64,000 nucleotides of DNA from Smaragdicoccus niigatensis DSM 44881 = NBRC 103563 (GCF_000380645.1 NZ_AQXZ01000007.1:38725-102724); one strand, 5' to 3'; shown: positions 28,244 through 37,419, numbered from the stretch's first letter. The notes: generated by a model not told the origin, from the letters alone. Made by a program: numbers and translations.

Positions 28244-28255
28244 TAGCGATCACTA
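28244..28255. promoter_or_regulatory. Candidate operator, hydratase-proximal half of a pair
   Basis: TAGCGATCACTA is a near-palindrome fitting TAGYGATCRCTA. The 9-bp core CGATCACTA recurs in inverted orientation at 28340-28348, so the same protein may control both divergent operons. Confidence 0.45.
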
Positions 28256-28339
28256 TGGTGCAATAGCCAGATTCTGAATGCTTCTAGAGCCATAAAAGCC
28301 CGAAAGCCCTCTTGACGGCTTCGGTTGCGCGCCTTATTG

Positions 28340-28351
28340 TAGTGATCGTTC
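28340..28351. promoter_or_regulatory. Candidate operator, hydroxylase-proximal half of a pair
   Basis: TAGTGATCGTTC carries TAGTGATCG, the exact reverse complement of the core at 28247-28255. It lies 67 bp upstream of the hydroxylase ATG. Confidence 0.45.
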
Positions 28352-28417
28352 TAGTTGGAATCATCCATACAGGAACGACAGATCCACAACGCACATCAGG
28401 CAAGGGAGTCCACCGCT

Positions 28418-29983
28418 ATGACCGAGAAATCGGCCTACGACGTCGCGATCGTCGGCTACGGCCCGACGGGCGTCACTGCTGCCAACCTGCTCGGTCAAGC
28501 CGGGCTCAAAGTCGTCGCGATCGAACGCGAACCGTCGATCTACACCCGCGCTCGGGCGATTTCCACCGACGAGGAAGTCGTTCGGATTTGGCAGCAGGTC
28601 GGCCTCGCCGAACGACTCAAGCAAGACATGCTCGCCGAGCGTCCGATCGACTTCGTTGACTCCAACAACCGCTCGCTCGTCAGCTTCTGTGCGCCGGTTC
28701 GTGGCCACGGCCACCCGCCGCAGATGTTCATCTACCAGCCCGCGCTCGAACAGGTGCTGCGCGATGGAGTCGAGCGGTTCCCGAACGTCGAACTGCTCCT
28801 CGAACGTGAATGCGTGCGCATTCGCCAGGACGGCGACGGTGTTGAGCTCATGGTCGCGGACCTGCAGACCGACACGTTCTCCCGAATTCGCGCCAAGTAC
28901 GTCATTGCTGCGGACGGCGGCTCGAGCCCGACTCGTGGTCTTCTCGGCATCGGATACCAAGGCAAGACCTACGAGGACCGGTGGGTCGTCATCGACACGA
29001 AGGTCCTCAAGAAGTGGCCCGATGTCGACCGCCTGCGATTCCACTGCAATCCGAAGCGGCCCGCGGTGGACTGCCCGACCCCTCTCGATCACCACCGCTG
29101 GGAATTCCCGATCCTGCCTGGCGAAGACGAGAAAGAACTCGTCACCGACGAAGCCGTGTGGCGGCTACTCAACCGCCAGGGCATCACGGCGGAGCACGTC
29201 GAGATCATGCGGGCCGTCGTCTACAGCCACCACGTACGCTTCGCCGACCGTTGGCGCGTGGGCCGAGTTTTCCTCGCCGGCGATGCCGCGCATGCGATGC
29301 CGCCGTGGATCGGTCAGGGCATGGCCGCCGGCGTCCGCGACGCGGCGAATCTGTGTTGGAAGCTGACCGCGGTGATCACCGGTGAACTCCCCGAGTCGGT
29401 GCTCGACTCGTACCAGTCCGAGCGCATGCCGCACGTCCGGGACATCACCGAGCGGGCGGTTTTCGTCGGCAAGATGATCACCGAGCGCAACTCCGTCCTG
29501 GCCGCGCTCCGCAACCCCGCGCTGCGCGTTCTCAACTCACTGCCCCACCTGGGCAATACCTTCCGAGCGGGCCTGTGGGTGCCAGAGGCCCACTACCCCG
29601 CCGGCTACTTCACGACGAAGCGGCGCGGAGCGACCGGATGGAAAGTCATCCAGCCGTGGGTTCTCGACATCGACGGCAACCGTCAGCGACTCGACGACGT
29701 TCTCCACCAGGAATGGACAGTGCTTTACATCGACCGTGCCGACGGCATCGCGGCTTGGGCGGCAGCCGGCGTGAACGTCGTCGAGGTCGCGAAGTCCGGC
29801 AGTGCTCCTGCCGTCGATCGCGTGGTCGATGTCGAAAACGCCCTCACCCTCTGGATGAAGAGCAAGGGAGTCACCGCGATCGCATTGCGTCCAGACGGAT
29901 TCGTCTACGCCGCAACGGAATCCGGTCGGACTCTGCCGCCACCGCCGATGGGCCTCACCCTCCGCACCCTTTCAAACGCCTGA
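28418..29983 (+). CDS. mhpA: FAD-dependent aromatic hydroxylase, MhpA/HppA-like
   Basis: This 521-aa flavin monooxygenase has the FAD motif IVGYGPTGVTAANLLG (about residues 11-26), the second FAD motif GRVFLAGDAAHAMPPWIGQG (about 281-300) and a C-terminal thioredoxin-like domain. It matches 3-(3-hydroxyphenyl)propionate hydroxylases, which add an ortho hydroxyl using NADH and O2 to give a catechol. CAAGGGAG precedes the ATG at 28418. It leads the rightward operon that also encodes the hydrolase and the ring-cleaving dioxygenase, so the substrate is probably a hydroxyphenyl-alkanoate, but this is inference. Confidence 0.88.
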   Translation: MTEKSAYDVAIVGYGPTGVTAANLLGQAGLKVVAIEREPSIYTRARAISTDEEVVRIWQQVGLAERLKQDMLAERPIDFVDSNNRSLVSFCAPVRGHGHPPQMFIYQPALEQVLRDGVERFPNVELLLERECVRIRQDGDGVELMVADLQTDTFSRIRAKYVIAADGGSSPTRGLLGIGYQGKTYEDRWVVIDTKVLKKWPDVDRLRFHCNPKRPAVDCPTPLDHHRWEFPILPGEDEKELVTDEAVWRLLNRQGITAEHVEIMRAVVYSHHVRFADRWRVGRVFLAGDAAHAMPPWIGQGMAAGVRDAANLCWKLTAVITGELPESVLDSYQSERMPHVRDITERAVFVGKMITERNSVLAALRNPALRVLNSLPHLGNTFRAGLWVPEAHYPAGYFTTKRRGATGWKVIQPWVLDIDGNRQRLDDVLHQEWTVLYIDRADGIAAWAAAGVNVVEVAKSGSAPAVDRVVDVENALTLWMKSKGVTAIALRPDGFVYAATESGRTLPPPPMGLTLRTLSNA

Positions 29984-30001
29984 TCAATCAAGGACCCACT
30001 C

Positions 30002-30859
30002 ATGACCACAACACTCACTGAGAACACCGTCTCCTTCGACGGCAAGACAGTCTTCTACGCTGAGGCCGGCTCTGGCCCGGTCGTCGTGCTCCTACATGGC
30101 GGCGGTCCGGGCGCGTCGGGCGTCTCCAACTACAGCCGCAACATCGACGCCCTCGCCGCCAACTTCCGCGTCATCGTTCCCGACCTCCTCGGGTACGGAA
30201 AGTCGAGCAAGGTCGTCGATCGAGGAGACCCGTTCGGTGGACTTGCGGCGGGAGTCCGCGGCCTGCTCGATGCACTCGGCATTGAGAATGCGCATCTCGT
30301 CGGCAACTCGTACGGCGGAGCCGCAGCCCTGCGTTTCGCACTTGAAAGTCCCGAGCGTGTGGGCCGCCTCGTCCTGATGGGTCCCGGCGGAATAGGCACA
30401 ACTCGCGCACTGCCGACAGCTGGCCTGAACAGCCTGTTCGACTACTACGGCGGCAGTGGACCCAGCCGCGCGAAGCTCGCGCGGTTCATCCGTGAGTATC
30501 TCGTGTTCGACGGCTCCCAGGTACCCGAGGACATCATCGATATCCGGTACGAGTCGAGCATCGACCCCGAGGTCGTCGCCAACCCGCCGCTGCGTCGGCC
30601 GTCCGGCCTCGGCGCCCCACTCACGTTGTGGCGCATGGACTTCACGCGCGACTCGCGCCTGAGGAACCTGCAGACTCCCACTTTGGTCGTCTGGGGCGCC
30701 GACGACAAGGTCAACCGACCCGAGGGCGGTCGCATGCTTGCCGACGCTATGCCGAACTGCGACCTGCTCCTGGTGTCGAACACCGGGCACTGGGTGCAGT
30801 GGGAGCGCGCCGAGTTGTTCAACGCCGTCACACGTGACTTCCTCAGCGAGGGACACTGA
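30002..30859 (+). CDS. mhpC: Meta-cleavage product C-C hydrolase (MhpC/HsaD-like)
   Basis: This 285-aa alpha/beta hydrolase has the oxyanion stretch LLHGGGPGASG, nucleophile S103 in VGNSYGG, the acid in VVWGADDKVN and the His in NTGHWVQWE. It is the meta-cleavage-product hydrolase type that splits the ring-opened dienoate into 2-hydroxypentadienoate and a carboxylic acid. AAGGACC precedes the ATG at 30002. It sits between the hydroxylase and dioxygenase genes, and its product feeds the hydratase in the divergent operon. Confidence 0.92.
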   Translation: MTTTLTENTVSFDGKTVFYAEAGSGPVVVLLHGGGPGASGVSNYSRNIDALAANFRVIVPDLLGYGKSSKVVDRGDPFGGLAAGVRGLLDALGIENAHLVGNSYGGAAALRFALESPERVGRLVLMGPGGIGTTRALPTAGLNSLFDYYGGSGPSRAKLARFIREYLVFDGSQVPEDIIDIRYESSIDPEVVANPPLRRPSGLGAPLTLWRMDFTRDSRLRNLQTPTLVVWGADDKVNRPEGGRMLADAMPNCDLLLVSNTGHWVQWERAELFNAVTRDFLSEGH

Positions 30860-30860
30860 C

Positions 30861-31844
30861 ATGAGCGTCTACGGAAAAGTCCATCTGGGCTACGTGGTCA
30901 TCGAGACGAACAAGTTCACCGACTGGCATCGCTTCGCTAAGGACGCCATCGGCATGCACGTCGATACCCTCGGCGCGCATGCGATGCGCTTCCGCATGGA
31001 TGACCAGGAATGCCGTTTCCTCCTTCAGCGCGGACCAGCCGAAGACATCGCCGCGACCGGTTGGCTCGTCGACGACCACGAAACATTCGAGCAGATCGTG
31101 GGCCGAGTTCGCGACCGCGGCGTGCCCGTAGTCGAAGGAACCGAGGAAGCGGCCGCACTACGCGGTGTCGAGCGGTTCCTGCGCTTCCCCGGGCCCAAGG
31201 GCATCGATCAGGAAATCTTCACCCGCGCCAAGGCCGCACCGACACCGCTCGACATGGTCACGAGCAGCTTCGTTACCGGTGACGCCGGAATGGGCCACCT
31301 GGCCATCACGACCACTCGTCCGGACCAGCTGCGCAATTACTACAACACCGTGTTCGATGCCCGGCTGACCGACTGGATCGACGAAACGATCAGCGGAATC
31401 AAATTCAAGATCAAGTTCTTGCGGGTCAACGAACGCCACCACTCGATCGCGCTCGCGAACACGGAGCCGTACCGCGTCGACCCGGTTCGTACGAAGATCC
31501 AGCACCTCAACGTCCAGGTCGCGAGCCTCGACGACATGGCGCAGTCGTATCAGCGTCTGCGCAGGCTCGGATTCCACATGGCGCTGGGCGTCGGCCAACA
31601 CACGAACGACCGCGAACTGTCGTACTACGTGGAGACCCCGTCGGGATTCGAGTGGGAGACCGGGTGGAATCCAGTCACGATCTCGGACGACGCGGGCTGG
31701 GAGCCGGTCGGCTACGAAGGCATCAGCGTCTGGGGTCACACCCCGATGGGCCAGACGATCATGGACAAGGTCGGCCAGTTCCGCCAAGCTGCGCGCCATA
31801 TCGCGCAACGGGAAGACACCGTGCCGGCACTGAGCCGGGCATGA
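30861..31844 (+). CDS. Type I extradiol ring-cleavage dioxygenase
   Basis: This 327-aa protein has two vicinal-oxygen-chelate repeats. Iron ligands fit GHLAIT (first His), QHLNVQV (second His) and YYVETPSGFEWE (Glu), with ERHHSIAL before the second. This is the BphC/HsaC/HppB pattern for meta cleavage of substituted catechols. The ATG at 30861 follows one base after the hydrolase stop, and its own stop overlaps the next gene. A substrate of 3-(2,3-dihydroxyphenyl)alkanoate type is likely. Confidence 0.92.
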   Translation: MSVYGKVHLGYVVIETNKFTDWHRFAKDAIGMHVDTLGAHAMRFRMDDQECRFLLQRGPAEDIAATGWLVDDHETFEQIVGRVRDRGVPVVEGTEEAAALRGVERFLRFPGPKGIDQEIFTRAKAAPTPLDMVTSSFVTGDAGMGHLAITTTRPDQLRNYYNTVFDARLTDWIDETISGIKFKIKFLRVNERHHSIALANTEPYRVDPVRTKIQHLNVQVASLDDMAQSYQRLRRLGFHMALGVGQHTNDRELSYYVETPSGFEWETGWNPVTISDDAGWEPVGYEGISVWGHTPMGQTIMDKVGQFRQAARHIAQREDTVPALSRA

Positions 31845-32380
31845 CGTCGCCGACGGCAGACAGCCTGACCCTCATCAGCGCGGTCAGGCTGCGCCCGGGC
31901 ACCGAATACCAGCACCGCACGCTCCACGAACTCGGCGTGGACCAAGCGCGAGCACTCGGTGGTCTCGTACGTGCCGAACTGGTCCCTGCCCGGGCTGGCA
32001 GTCAACCGGAGACCGTCGCCATGCTGACGTTCGCCACACGCGCTGACCTCGACCGCTGGCTCAGCTCATCCGCGCGGCGCGAGGTCCTCGAACAGATGAA
32101 TGCGCTGGTCGAGAACGCCCGAACCACAACGGTCGTGGGTGGATTTGCCGGCTGGTTTGCCGACGAATCGTCCGCACCGCGAAAGTGGAAACAAGCGGTG
32201 ACCGTGATCGCCGCACTGATACCGATCTCCACGGGCGTGACATTGGTTCGCGAAGCACTGGCGCCAGGACTCCCCTTCATGCTCGCCATCGCGATCACGG
32301 CGGCACTCAACGTCTCGACACTGACCTGGGTGGTGATGCCGCCGCTTACCCGGGCATTGAAACCTTGGCTGGAACGGTGA
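31841..32380 (+). CDS. ABM-domain protein with C-terminal membrane hairpin
   Basis: This 179-aa protein has an N-terminal half resembling antibiotic-biosynthesis-monooxygenase (ABM) domains (LRPGTEYQHRTLHEL...MLTFATRADLDRWLSS) and two C-terminal membrane segments (about residues 122-142 and 148-168). ABM domains can be small oxygenases or bind aromatic compounds. The gene overlaps the dioxygenase gene by 4 bp, so it belongs to the aromatic operon; a membrane-tethered accessory or uptake role is possible but unproven. Confidence 0.72.
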   Translation: MTSPTADSLTLISAVRLRPGTEYQHRTLHELGVDQARALGGLVRAELVPARAGSQPETVAMLTFATRADLDRWLSSSARREVLEQMNALVENARTTTVVGGFAGWFADESSAPRKWKQAVTVIAALIPISTGVTLVREALAPGLPFMLAIAITAALNVSTLTWVVMPPLTRALKPWLER

Positions 32381-32412
32381 CCTTGTGGGCTCGAACGGAG
32401 TAGACGGGAGGT

Positions 32413-33453
32413 ATGACCTTTCGCCTGCACGACATCTATCGCGCGAGCGGAGCCGATCTCCCCTTCGGCGATCCGCGCCGAGCCCACGGGGTTGCGATGG
32501 AGGGCTACTTCTGGCGGTTCACCCTCCCCGACTCGGATCGCTGCATCATCGCGTTGATCGGGGTGAACCGGTCCGCGGAGGCCACCTGGTCGACCTTGGG
32601 ATTGGGTTCCTACCCGAACGGCTTCCTGCGAACGACGGCCCACCCGGAGGGTTTCGCCGATCCGGATAAGTTGGGCGCGACGGCTGGCACGGCCTTCCAA
32701 GCGTCGATCGACCGAGTCCAGGTCGATCTCGGACCTGACGCCAAACTCGACGTCCGGATCGTCGATCGCGAAGAGTGGCCGCACCGCCCCTTTGGGGGAT
32801 CGAGCATTTTCCAGTCGGTCCCGGCATTGAACCAGTACTGGCATCCGTGGCTTCTCGGCGGACGAGCCGAGGGGACCGCGATCGTCGGCGGCGCGGAGTG
32901 GAACCTCGACGGCGCTCGGGTCTACGGCGAAAAGAACTGGGGCAAAGGCGGTTTCCCCGACTCGTGGTGGTGGGGACAGGCGCATGGATTCGCCGAACCC
33001 GAAGCGTGTGTCGCATTCGCCGGTGGCGAAGTCACGGCGGGACCGCTCAAGACCGAGGTGACCGCGGTCGTCGTCAGACTTCCCGACGGCCGTGTCCTTC
33101 GGCTCGGTAATCCCGGTGTGTCTCCAGTTCAAGCCTCCGTCTCCGACGAGAGATGGTCGCTGCGTGGACGACGAGGGCGAACAACCGTGACGCTTGAGGG
33201 GACTGCCCCGCTCGGCTCGGCGCACGTCTTGCCGGTCCCACTGCCCGCCGAACGACGCAACATCGCGGGTGCGATCGAGCATCTCGGTGGCCGGGTCGCG
33301 GTCGAGGTGCGCGAGCGCGGCCATGTCACGTGGCGAGGCGAATCGCGGTTGGCCGGCCTGGAACACGGCGGCATCGAGCGCGCACGTGCCGAGGTCAGGC
33401 GGCGCGGCGGCACCGACGAGGACAGCGAGGCCGCGCCGATCGCGGCCAACTGA
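32413..33453 (+). CDS. Tocopherol cyclase-like family protein
   Basis: This 346-aa protein matches the tocopherol-cyclase-like family (PF14249): MEGYFWRFTLPDS near the N-terminus and the signature YGEKNWGKGGFPDSWWWGQA at about residue 174. Plant members close the chromanol ring; bacterial members are mostly uncharacterised. The start has GGGAGG 4 bp before the ATG. It ends back to back with the convergent FprB gene (no spacer). A soluble beta-barrel that binds a lipid or aromatic ring is expected. Confidence 0.8.
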   Translation: MTFRLHDIYRASGADLPFGDPRRAHGVAMEGYFWRFTLPDSDRCIIALIGVNRSAEATWSTLGLGSYPNGFLRTTAHPEGFADPDKLGATAGTAFQASIDRVQVDLGPDAKLDVRIVDREEWPHRPFGGSSIFQSVPALNQYWHPWLLGGRAEGTAIVGGAEWNLDGARVYGEKNWGKGGFPDSWWWGQAHGFAEPEACVAFAGGEVTAGPLKTEVTAVVVRLPDGRVLRLGNPGVSPVQASVSDERWSLRGRRGRTTVTLEGTAPLGSAHVLPVPLPAERRNIAGAIEHLGGRVAVEVRERGHVTWRGESRLAGLEHGGIERARAEVRRRGGTDEDSEAAPIAAN

Positions 33454-35094
33454 TCAGCGTGCGGTCGCCGCGAGTTCCGCCATTTCCACGATCTTCACCC
33501 GGGGCCGACCGAGCCGACGGCCCGACGCCTTCTCGCGCTCGTCGATCCGCCGCCAGCCGTCTCCATCGATCGGGTGGGCACCACGGGCGATGAGGAGATC
33601 GGCGACGTCGTGGTGCGAGGTGCGGGGCGACGAGAGTCGACCGGCAGCGAAGTCGGAGAGGATCGTGTGCGCGGTTTCGCGTCCGCACGTGCGGTTCATT
33701 CCGATGCCGCCGGAGGGTCCGCGTTTGATCCACCCCGCGACGTAGTGCCCGTCGGCATCGATGACACGACCTCGATCATTCGGCACAATGCCACGTGCAG
33801 TGTCGAACGGCAGCCCCGCGATCGGACTACCGCGGTAACCCACCGCGCGGACGAGGACACCTGCGTCGATCCGCACGCGCCGCCCGGTGGGCACGATCGC
33901 CCCATCGTCGGCGTAGGCATTGCGGACACAATCGACGGCAACGACCCCGGTGTCTCCAACGATCGCGGCGGGCGCCTGCAGGTACCGCATCACGATCCGG
34001 CGATTGCCCGGCGTTCTCGTCCGTGCTGCATACTCGCGGGCCAGGTTGACCTTCGTGGCGATGGTGCTCTCGAGAGATCCTCGTGCCAGCGCAGCGGCGG
34101 CCGGCGGGGAAAGCACCAGATCCTCCGGGTCGATGATCACGTCGACGCCCGGGATATTTCCCAGCGCCGCAAACTCGCCGTTGGTGTACGCCGCATCGGC
34201 GATTCCGCGACGCCCCAGAACCACGACGTCCCGCACCTTCGACTGCCTCAACGCTTCCAGCGCCTGATCCGCGATGTCCGTCGATGCGAGTGTCTCCGGA
34301 TCGCTGACCAGGATGCGAGCGACGTCGAGGGCGACATTTCCGTTGCCGACGACCACCGCGGTCTCGCTCGAAAGATCGAACTGCTCGTTGGCGAAGTCCG
34401 GGTGACCGTTGTACCAGGCGACAAAGCGCGTTGCGGCAAACGAACCCCGTAGATCCTCGCCCGGCAGCCCGAGCCGTCGATCGCCGGCCGCGCCACTCGC
34501 GTGCAATACCGCGTGATACCGCTCGGCGAGCTCGTCAAGGCTGATCACACGGCCGACGTCGGTGTTGAGGAAGTAGCGGAACGATCGGCGTGCGGCGGTA
34601 GCGGCGAACATCCGGGTCACGAGTTTGGTGGACTGGTGATCGGGGGCGACCCCCGCACGTACCAGCCCGAATGGGGTCGGCAGCCGTTCGAACATGTCCA
34701 CCGTGACGTCCGGCTGCGACAGGAGTTCCTCTGCGGCATAGAACGCGGAAGGCCCGCTGCCGATCACGGCGACGTGCAAGTTCCGGTGCCTCGGCAGTTG
34801 CGGAAGTGGGAGAAGCACGGGCTTACGGCGACTCGGTTGGTGATCTGTGTAGTACTCGGCGTTGATGCCGAGAAAGTGGTGGTTTGTGTCGTCGAGCTTG
34901 TCATCGGGCCGGATCGCCGAAACCGGACATTCATCGACGCACGCACCGCAGTCGATGCACGCCGCGGGGTCGATGTAGAGCATCTCGGCAGTCGCGAATT
35001 CGGGCTCATCGAGCCCTGGGTGGATGCAGTTGACGGGACAGACGGTTTGGCAACTGGCGTCGTTGCAGCAGGCCTGGGTGATGACATGCGCCAT
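33454..35094 (-). CDS. fprB: Ferredoxin-fused NADPH-ferredoxin reductase (FprB-like)
   Basis: This 546-aa fusion has an N-terminal 7Fe-type ferredoxin (CCNDASCQTVCPVNC then CIDCGACVDECP, residues about 9-57) and a C-terminal adrenodoxin-reductase-like flavoprotein (VIGSGPSAFYAAEELL, then NADP motif VVGNGNVALDVARIL). Mycobacterial FprB has the same layout and passes electrons from NADPH to P450s or iron-sulphur proteins. It is the last gene of the eight-gene operon, 19 bp after the P450 gene, so it probably supplies that P450. Confidence 0.93.
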   Translation of the reverse strand: MAHVITQACCNDASCQTVCPVNCIHPGLDEPEFATAEMLYIDPAACIDCGACVDECPVSAIRPDDKLDDTNHHFLGINAEYYTDHQPSRRKPVLLPLPQLPRHRNLHVAVIGSGPSAFYAAEELLSQPDVTVDMFERLPTPFGLVRAGVAPDHQSTKLVTRMFAATAARRSFRYFLNTDVGRVISLDELAERYHAVLHASGAAGDRRLGLPGEDLRGSFAATRFVAWYNGHPDFANEQFDLSSETAVVVGNGNVALDVARILVSDPETLASTDIADQALEALRQSKVRDVVVLGRRGIADAAYTNGEFAALGNIPGVDVIIDPEDLVLSPPAAAALARGSLESTIATKVNLAREYAARTRTPGNRRIVMRYLQAPAAIVGDTGVVAVDCVRNAYADDGAIVPTGRRVRIDAGVLVRAVGYRGSPIAGLPFDTARGIVPNDRGRVIDADGHYVAGWIKRGPSGGIGMNRTCGRETAHTILSDFAAGRLSSPRTSHHDVADLLIARGAHPIDGDGWRRIDEREKASGRRLGRPRVKIVEMAELAATAR

Positions 35095-35113
35095 CGGACT
35101 TCCTTCGAGGGTC

Positions 35114-36280
35114 TCAGGTGAAACTGGCAGTAAAGGCAGCGAAGCCCTGCAATGTGTTGTTGGCCAACGGAACCGGGTCGCTGACCCGGATCGTCTCGAC
35201 GCGCGGGATCATGGCGTGCAGCAACGTCTGCATCTCGAGTTTGGCCAGTTGCATCCCGACGCACGTGTGCATGCCGTGGCCCCAGCCGAGGTTGCTGCCG
35301 CGCCGGTTGAGGGTGAATGTCTCCGGCTGGTCGAAGTGGCGTTCGTCCATGTTCGCGGCTGCGAAGAGCAACGCGACTCGCTCACCTCTCCGGAGCCGCA
35401 CCCCATGCACGTTGGTGTCGGTGGCCACCGTTCGGGTGAAGCCGCGGATCGGCGACGCCATCCGGACTGCCTCGACGACCGCGGTCGGAACCAAGCTGGG
35501 ATCGTTCCGGAGTTGCGCCCACAGGCCCGGCACGGTGCCCAAGCTCCACAGCAGCTGAGCGGTCGCCAGAATCGTCGTGTCAAGGCTCGGCGCCACGAAG
35601 TCGATGATCATATTCTTGGCTTCCAGCTGCGAGATCTCCCCGCGATCGGCGGCGTCGAAGATCGACGATGCCCAGCTGTCCGGCTTCACGGCGGTGCGAT
35701 TGAGACGCAAGGTGTACAGGTACAACGCGAAGGACCGATGCATCGTCGACAAGCCGCGCCGATTGACCGGACCCAGCGCATCGAATGTCGCTGCGGCCCA
35801 GCGCAACATGTGTTGCGGCGTGACCTGGACACCCACCAGTTCGGCCACTGCTTGCACCGGCAATCGCGCAGAGAAATCCGCAACGCCGTTGAAGGAATCC
35901 TGCGCGAGCAGCCGCTCGACGGTCTGCACCGCCTCGGCTTCGAACACCTCCGCCGAGGGCGACAGCGCGCGTGATGTCAACGATCTCATCAGGATCATTC
36001 GCCGGTTCAGATGAGTCGAACCATCGCTCGACAGCGTCGTCTGACGCCCGAGCAGATTGGCGACCGGATTTGCCGCTACTCCCCGACTGCTCCGAAATGT
36101 CACATCGTCGCGCAGGGCATCCCGCACATCGTCGAACCGGCCCATCGCCCACATCCGATGCCGAGGCAACCACACGACGGGTCCCGCGTCGCGGATCTGT
36201 CGATAGACCGGTTGCGGATCCCCAATCGCCTTCGGGCCGTACAGATCGACGTCGACCGACGGCACCGCACGCCGGTTCAT
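35114..36280 (-). CDS. Cytochrome P450
   Basis: This 388-aa bacterial P450 has the I-helix in DFVAPSLDTTILA, ExxR as EAVR, and the haem-binding loop LGWGHGMHTCVGMQLAKLEM (the usual first Phe is Leu). It is slightly short for the family. The ATG at 36280 overlaps the acyltransferase stop by 4 bp. Electron supply can come from the fused ferredoxin reductase encoded just downstream. Substrate unknown; the operon context suggests a lipid, terpenoid or alkyl-aromatic. Confidence 0.93.
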   Translation of the reverse strand: MNRRAVPSVDVDLYGPKAIGDPQPVYRQIRDAGPVVWLPRHRMWAMGRFDDVRDALRDDVTFRSSRGVAANPVANLLGRQTTLSSDGSTHLNRRMILMRSLTSRALSPSAEVFEAEAVQTVERLLAQDSFNGVADFSARLPVQAVAELVGVQVTPQHMLRWAAATFDALGPVNRRGLSTMHRSFALYLYTLRLNRTAVKPDSWASSIFDAADRGEISQLEAKNMIIDFVAPSLDTTILATAQLLWSLGTVPGLWAQLRNDPSLVPTAVVEAVRMASPIRGFTRTVATDTNVHGVRLRRGERVALLFAAANMDERHFDQPETFTLNRRGSNLGWGHGMHTCVGMQLAKLEMQTLLHAMIPRVETIRVSDPVPLANNTLQGFAAFTASFT

Positions 36281-37026
36281 CGGGCGAGTCCGTCCATGCG
36301 GGCCTGCATCGCGTGCTCGATCCGTGCCGCGAAGGACTCCGGAGTCTCGCCTTCTTCGGCGTACATCGCAGGCAGCACCGCCGTTCTGATCTGCACCGGA
36401 AGCGGAACGTACGGAAGCAGCGCCGGCACGCCAATCGATACTCCCCACGGAATCGACACCGTCAGCGGCAGTGCCTTCAAACGGAGACGGCGAGGCAGGT
36501 CCAGTGCCTTCGCTAGATCCTGTCCGTCGGTCAGGACGAACAGGGAATCGCCGGCGCCCGCGGTGACGACCGGCACGATCGGCACACCGTTGTCGATGGC
36601 CAGCCGCGCGTATCCGGTCCGTCCTCCGAAGAGGATCCGATTCCGGTCTCGCCAGGCCTTCGATGCTTCGACGTCACCGCCCGGAAAGACCGCGACGTGA
36701 CGGCCCTCGGCGAAGGCCTCCTCCGCGGAGTGCTTACTGGCCGGTCGGCAGCCGAGTTCTCGGACGAGCGGCCCGACGCCGAGGGTCCAGGCGATCTGGT
36801 GGGTGAGGTAGGTGACCCGATCGGCGACACCGAGCTCATCCAGGGTTCGGAGCAGCGCGAACACGTTGAGGTCGTGTCCGCCGCCGAAGCCGTGGTTGCT
36901 GACGATCAACGCCGGCGTTTCCGGAAGCGATGTGTCGACCTGCAGTTCATGTCTGTTGTAGCGACGCACGAGTTCGATGGCGCCACGGCGGACGAGGTTC
37001 ACGGCCGCGTTGAGTTCGGTTGGCAT
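36277..37026 (-). CDS. Acyltransferase (PlsC/DGAT2-like)
   Basis: This 249-aa protein has NHGFGGGHDLNVF in place of the NHxxxxD acyltransferase motif (His at about residue 42), then VAVFPGGDVEASKAWRDRNRILFGGRTGYARLAI, which resembles the PGG block of glycerolipid acyltransferases. ATG 37026 follows GAGGTG at suitable spacing; a GTG at 37035 would add three residues. It lies in the middle of the operon between a DoxX-like gene and the P450 gene. It is probably a membrane-associated acyl transfer enzyme. Confidence 0.78.
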   Translation of the reverse strand: MPTELNAAVNLVRRGAIELVRRYNRHELQVDTSLPETPALIVSNHGFGGGHDLNVFALLRTLDELGVADRVTYLTHQIAWTLGVGPLVRELGCRPASKHSAEEAFAEGRHVAVFPGGDVEASKAWRDRNRILFGGRTGYARLAIDNGVPIVPVVTAGAGDSLFVLTDGQDLAKALDLPRRLRLKALPLTVSIPWGVSIGVPALLPYVPLPVQIRTAVLPAMYAEEGETPESFAARIEHAMQARMDGLAR

Positions 37027-37036
37027 GACTGACACC

Positions 37037-37375
37037 TCAGCCCTGCACGAGAGCGATTGCGTACGCGGCCACGATCAGCGCGGTCACGACCGGCACGGCA
37101 ACCTGCACGAAATCGCCGGCCTTCAGATGGGAGATGACCGCGCCCACCATCATGAGAATAAGGGCGGCGGCGGACGCGACACCGAGCGGCGGAAACACCA
37201 GGCCGAGCGCGACGCCGGCCGCTCCGCCGATTTCGAGCACTCCGAGTCCTCGGTACTGATTGACGGTGAATCCGAGGTGTCCGGCGGCGGCACGCATCGG
37301 CGCTACCGCCGCGAGTTTTGCGAGGCCGAGAGCGCCGAAGAAAACAGCGACGACGGCGGTGAGGGTGTTGATCAT
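37037..37375 (-). CDS. DoxX-like small membrane protein
   Basis: This 112-aa protein has four hydrophobic segments and the DoxX-like pattern MINTLTAVVAVFFGALGLAKL with GLGVLEIGGAAGVALGL. DoxX-family proteins accompany oxidoreductase and thiol systems, with unclear function. AGGAAC precedes the ATG at 37375. It is tightly packed in the operon between the acyl-CoA synthetase and the acyltransferase genes. Confidence 0.82.
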   Translation of the reverse strand: MINTLTAVVAVFFGALGLAKLAAVAPMRAAAGHLGFTVNQYRGLGVLEIGGAAGVALGLVFPPLGVASAAALILMMVGAVISHLKAGDFVQVAVPVVTALIVAAYAIALVQG

Positions 37376-37419
37376 GAGGTGTTCCTGTCGAGATTGCGAT
37401 AAGGGTGCGGATTGTTGGG

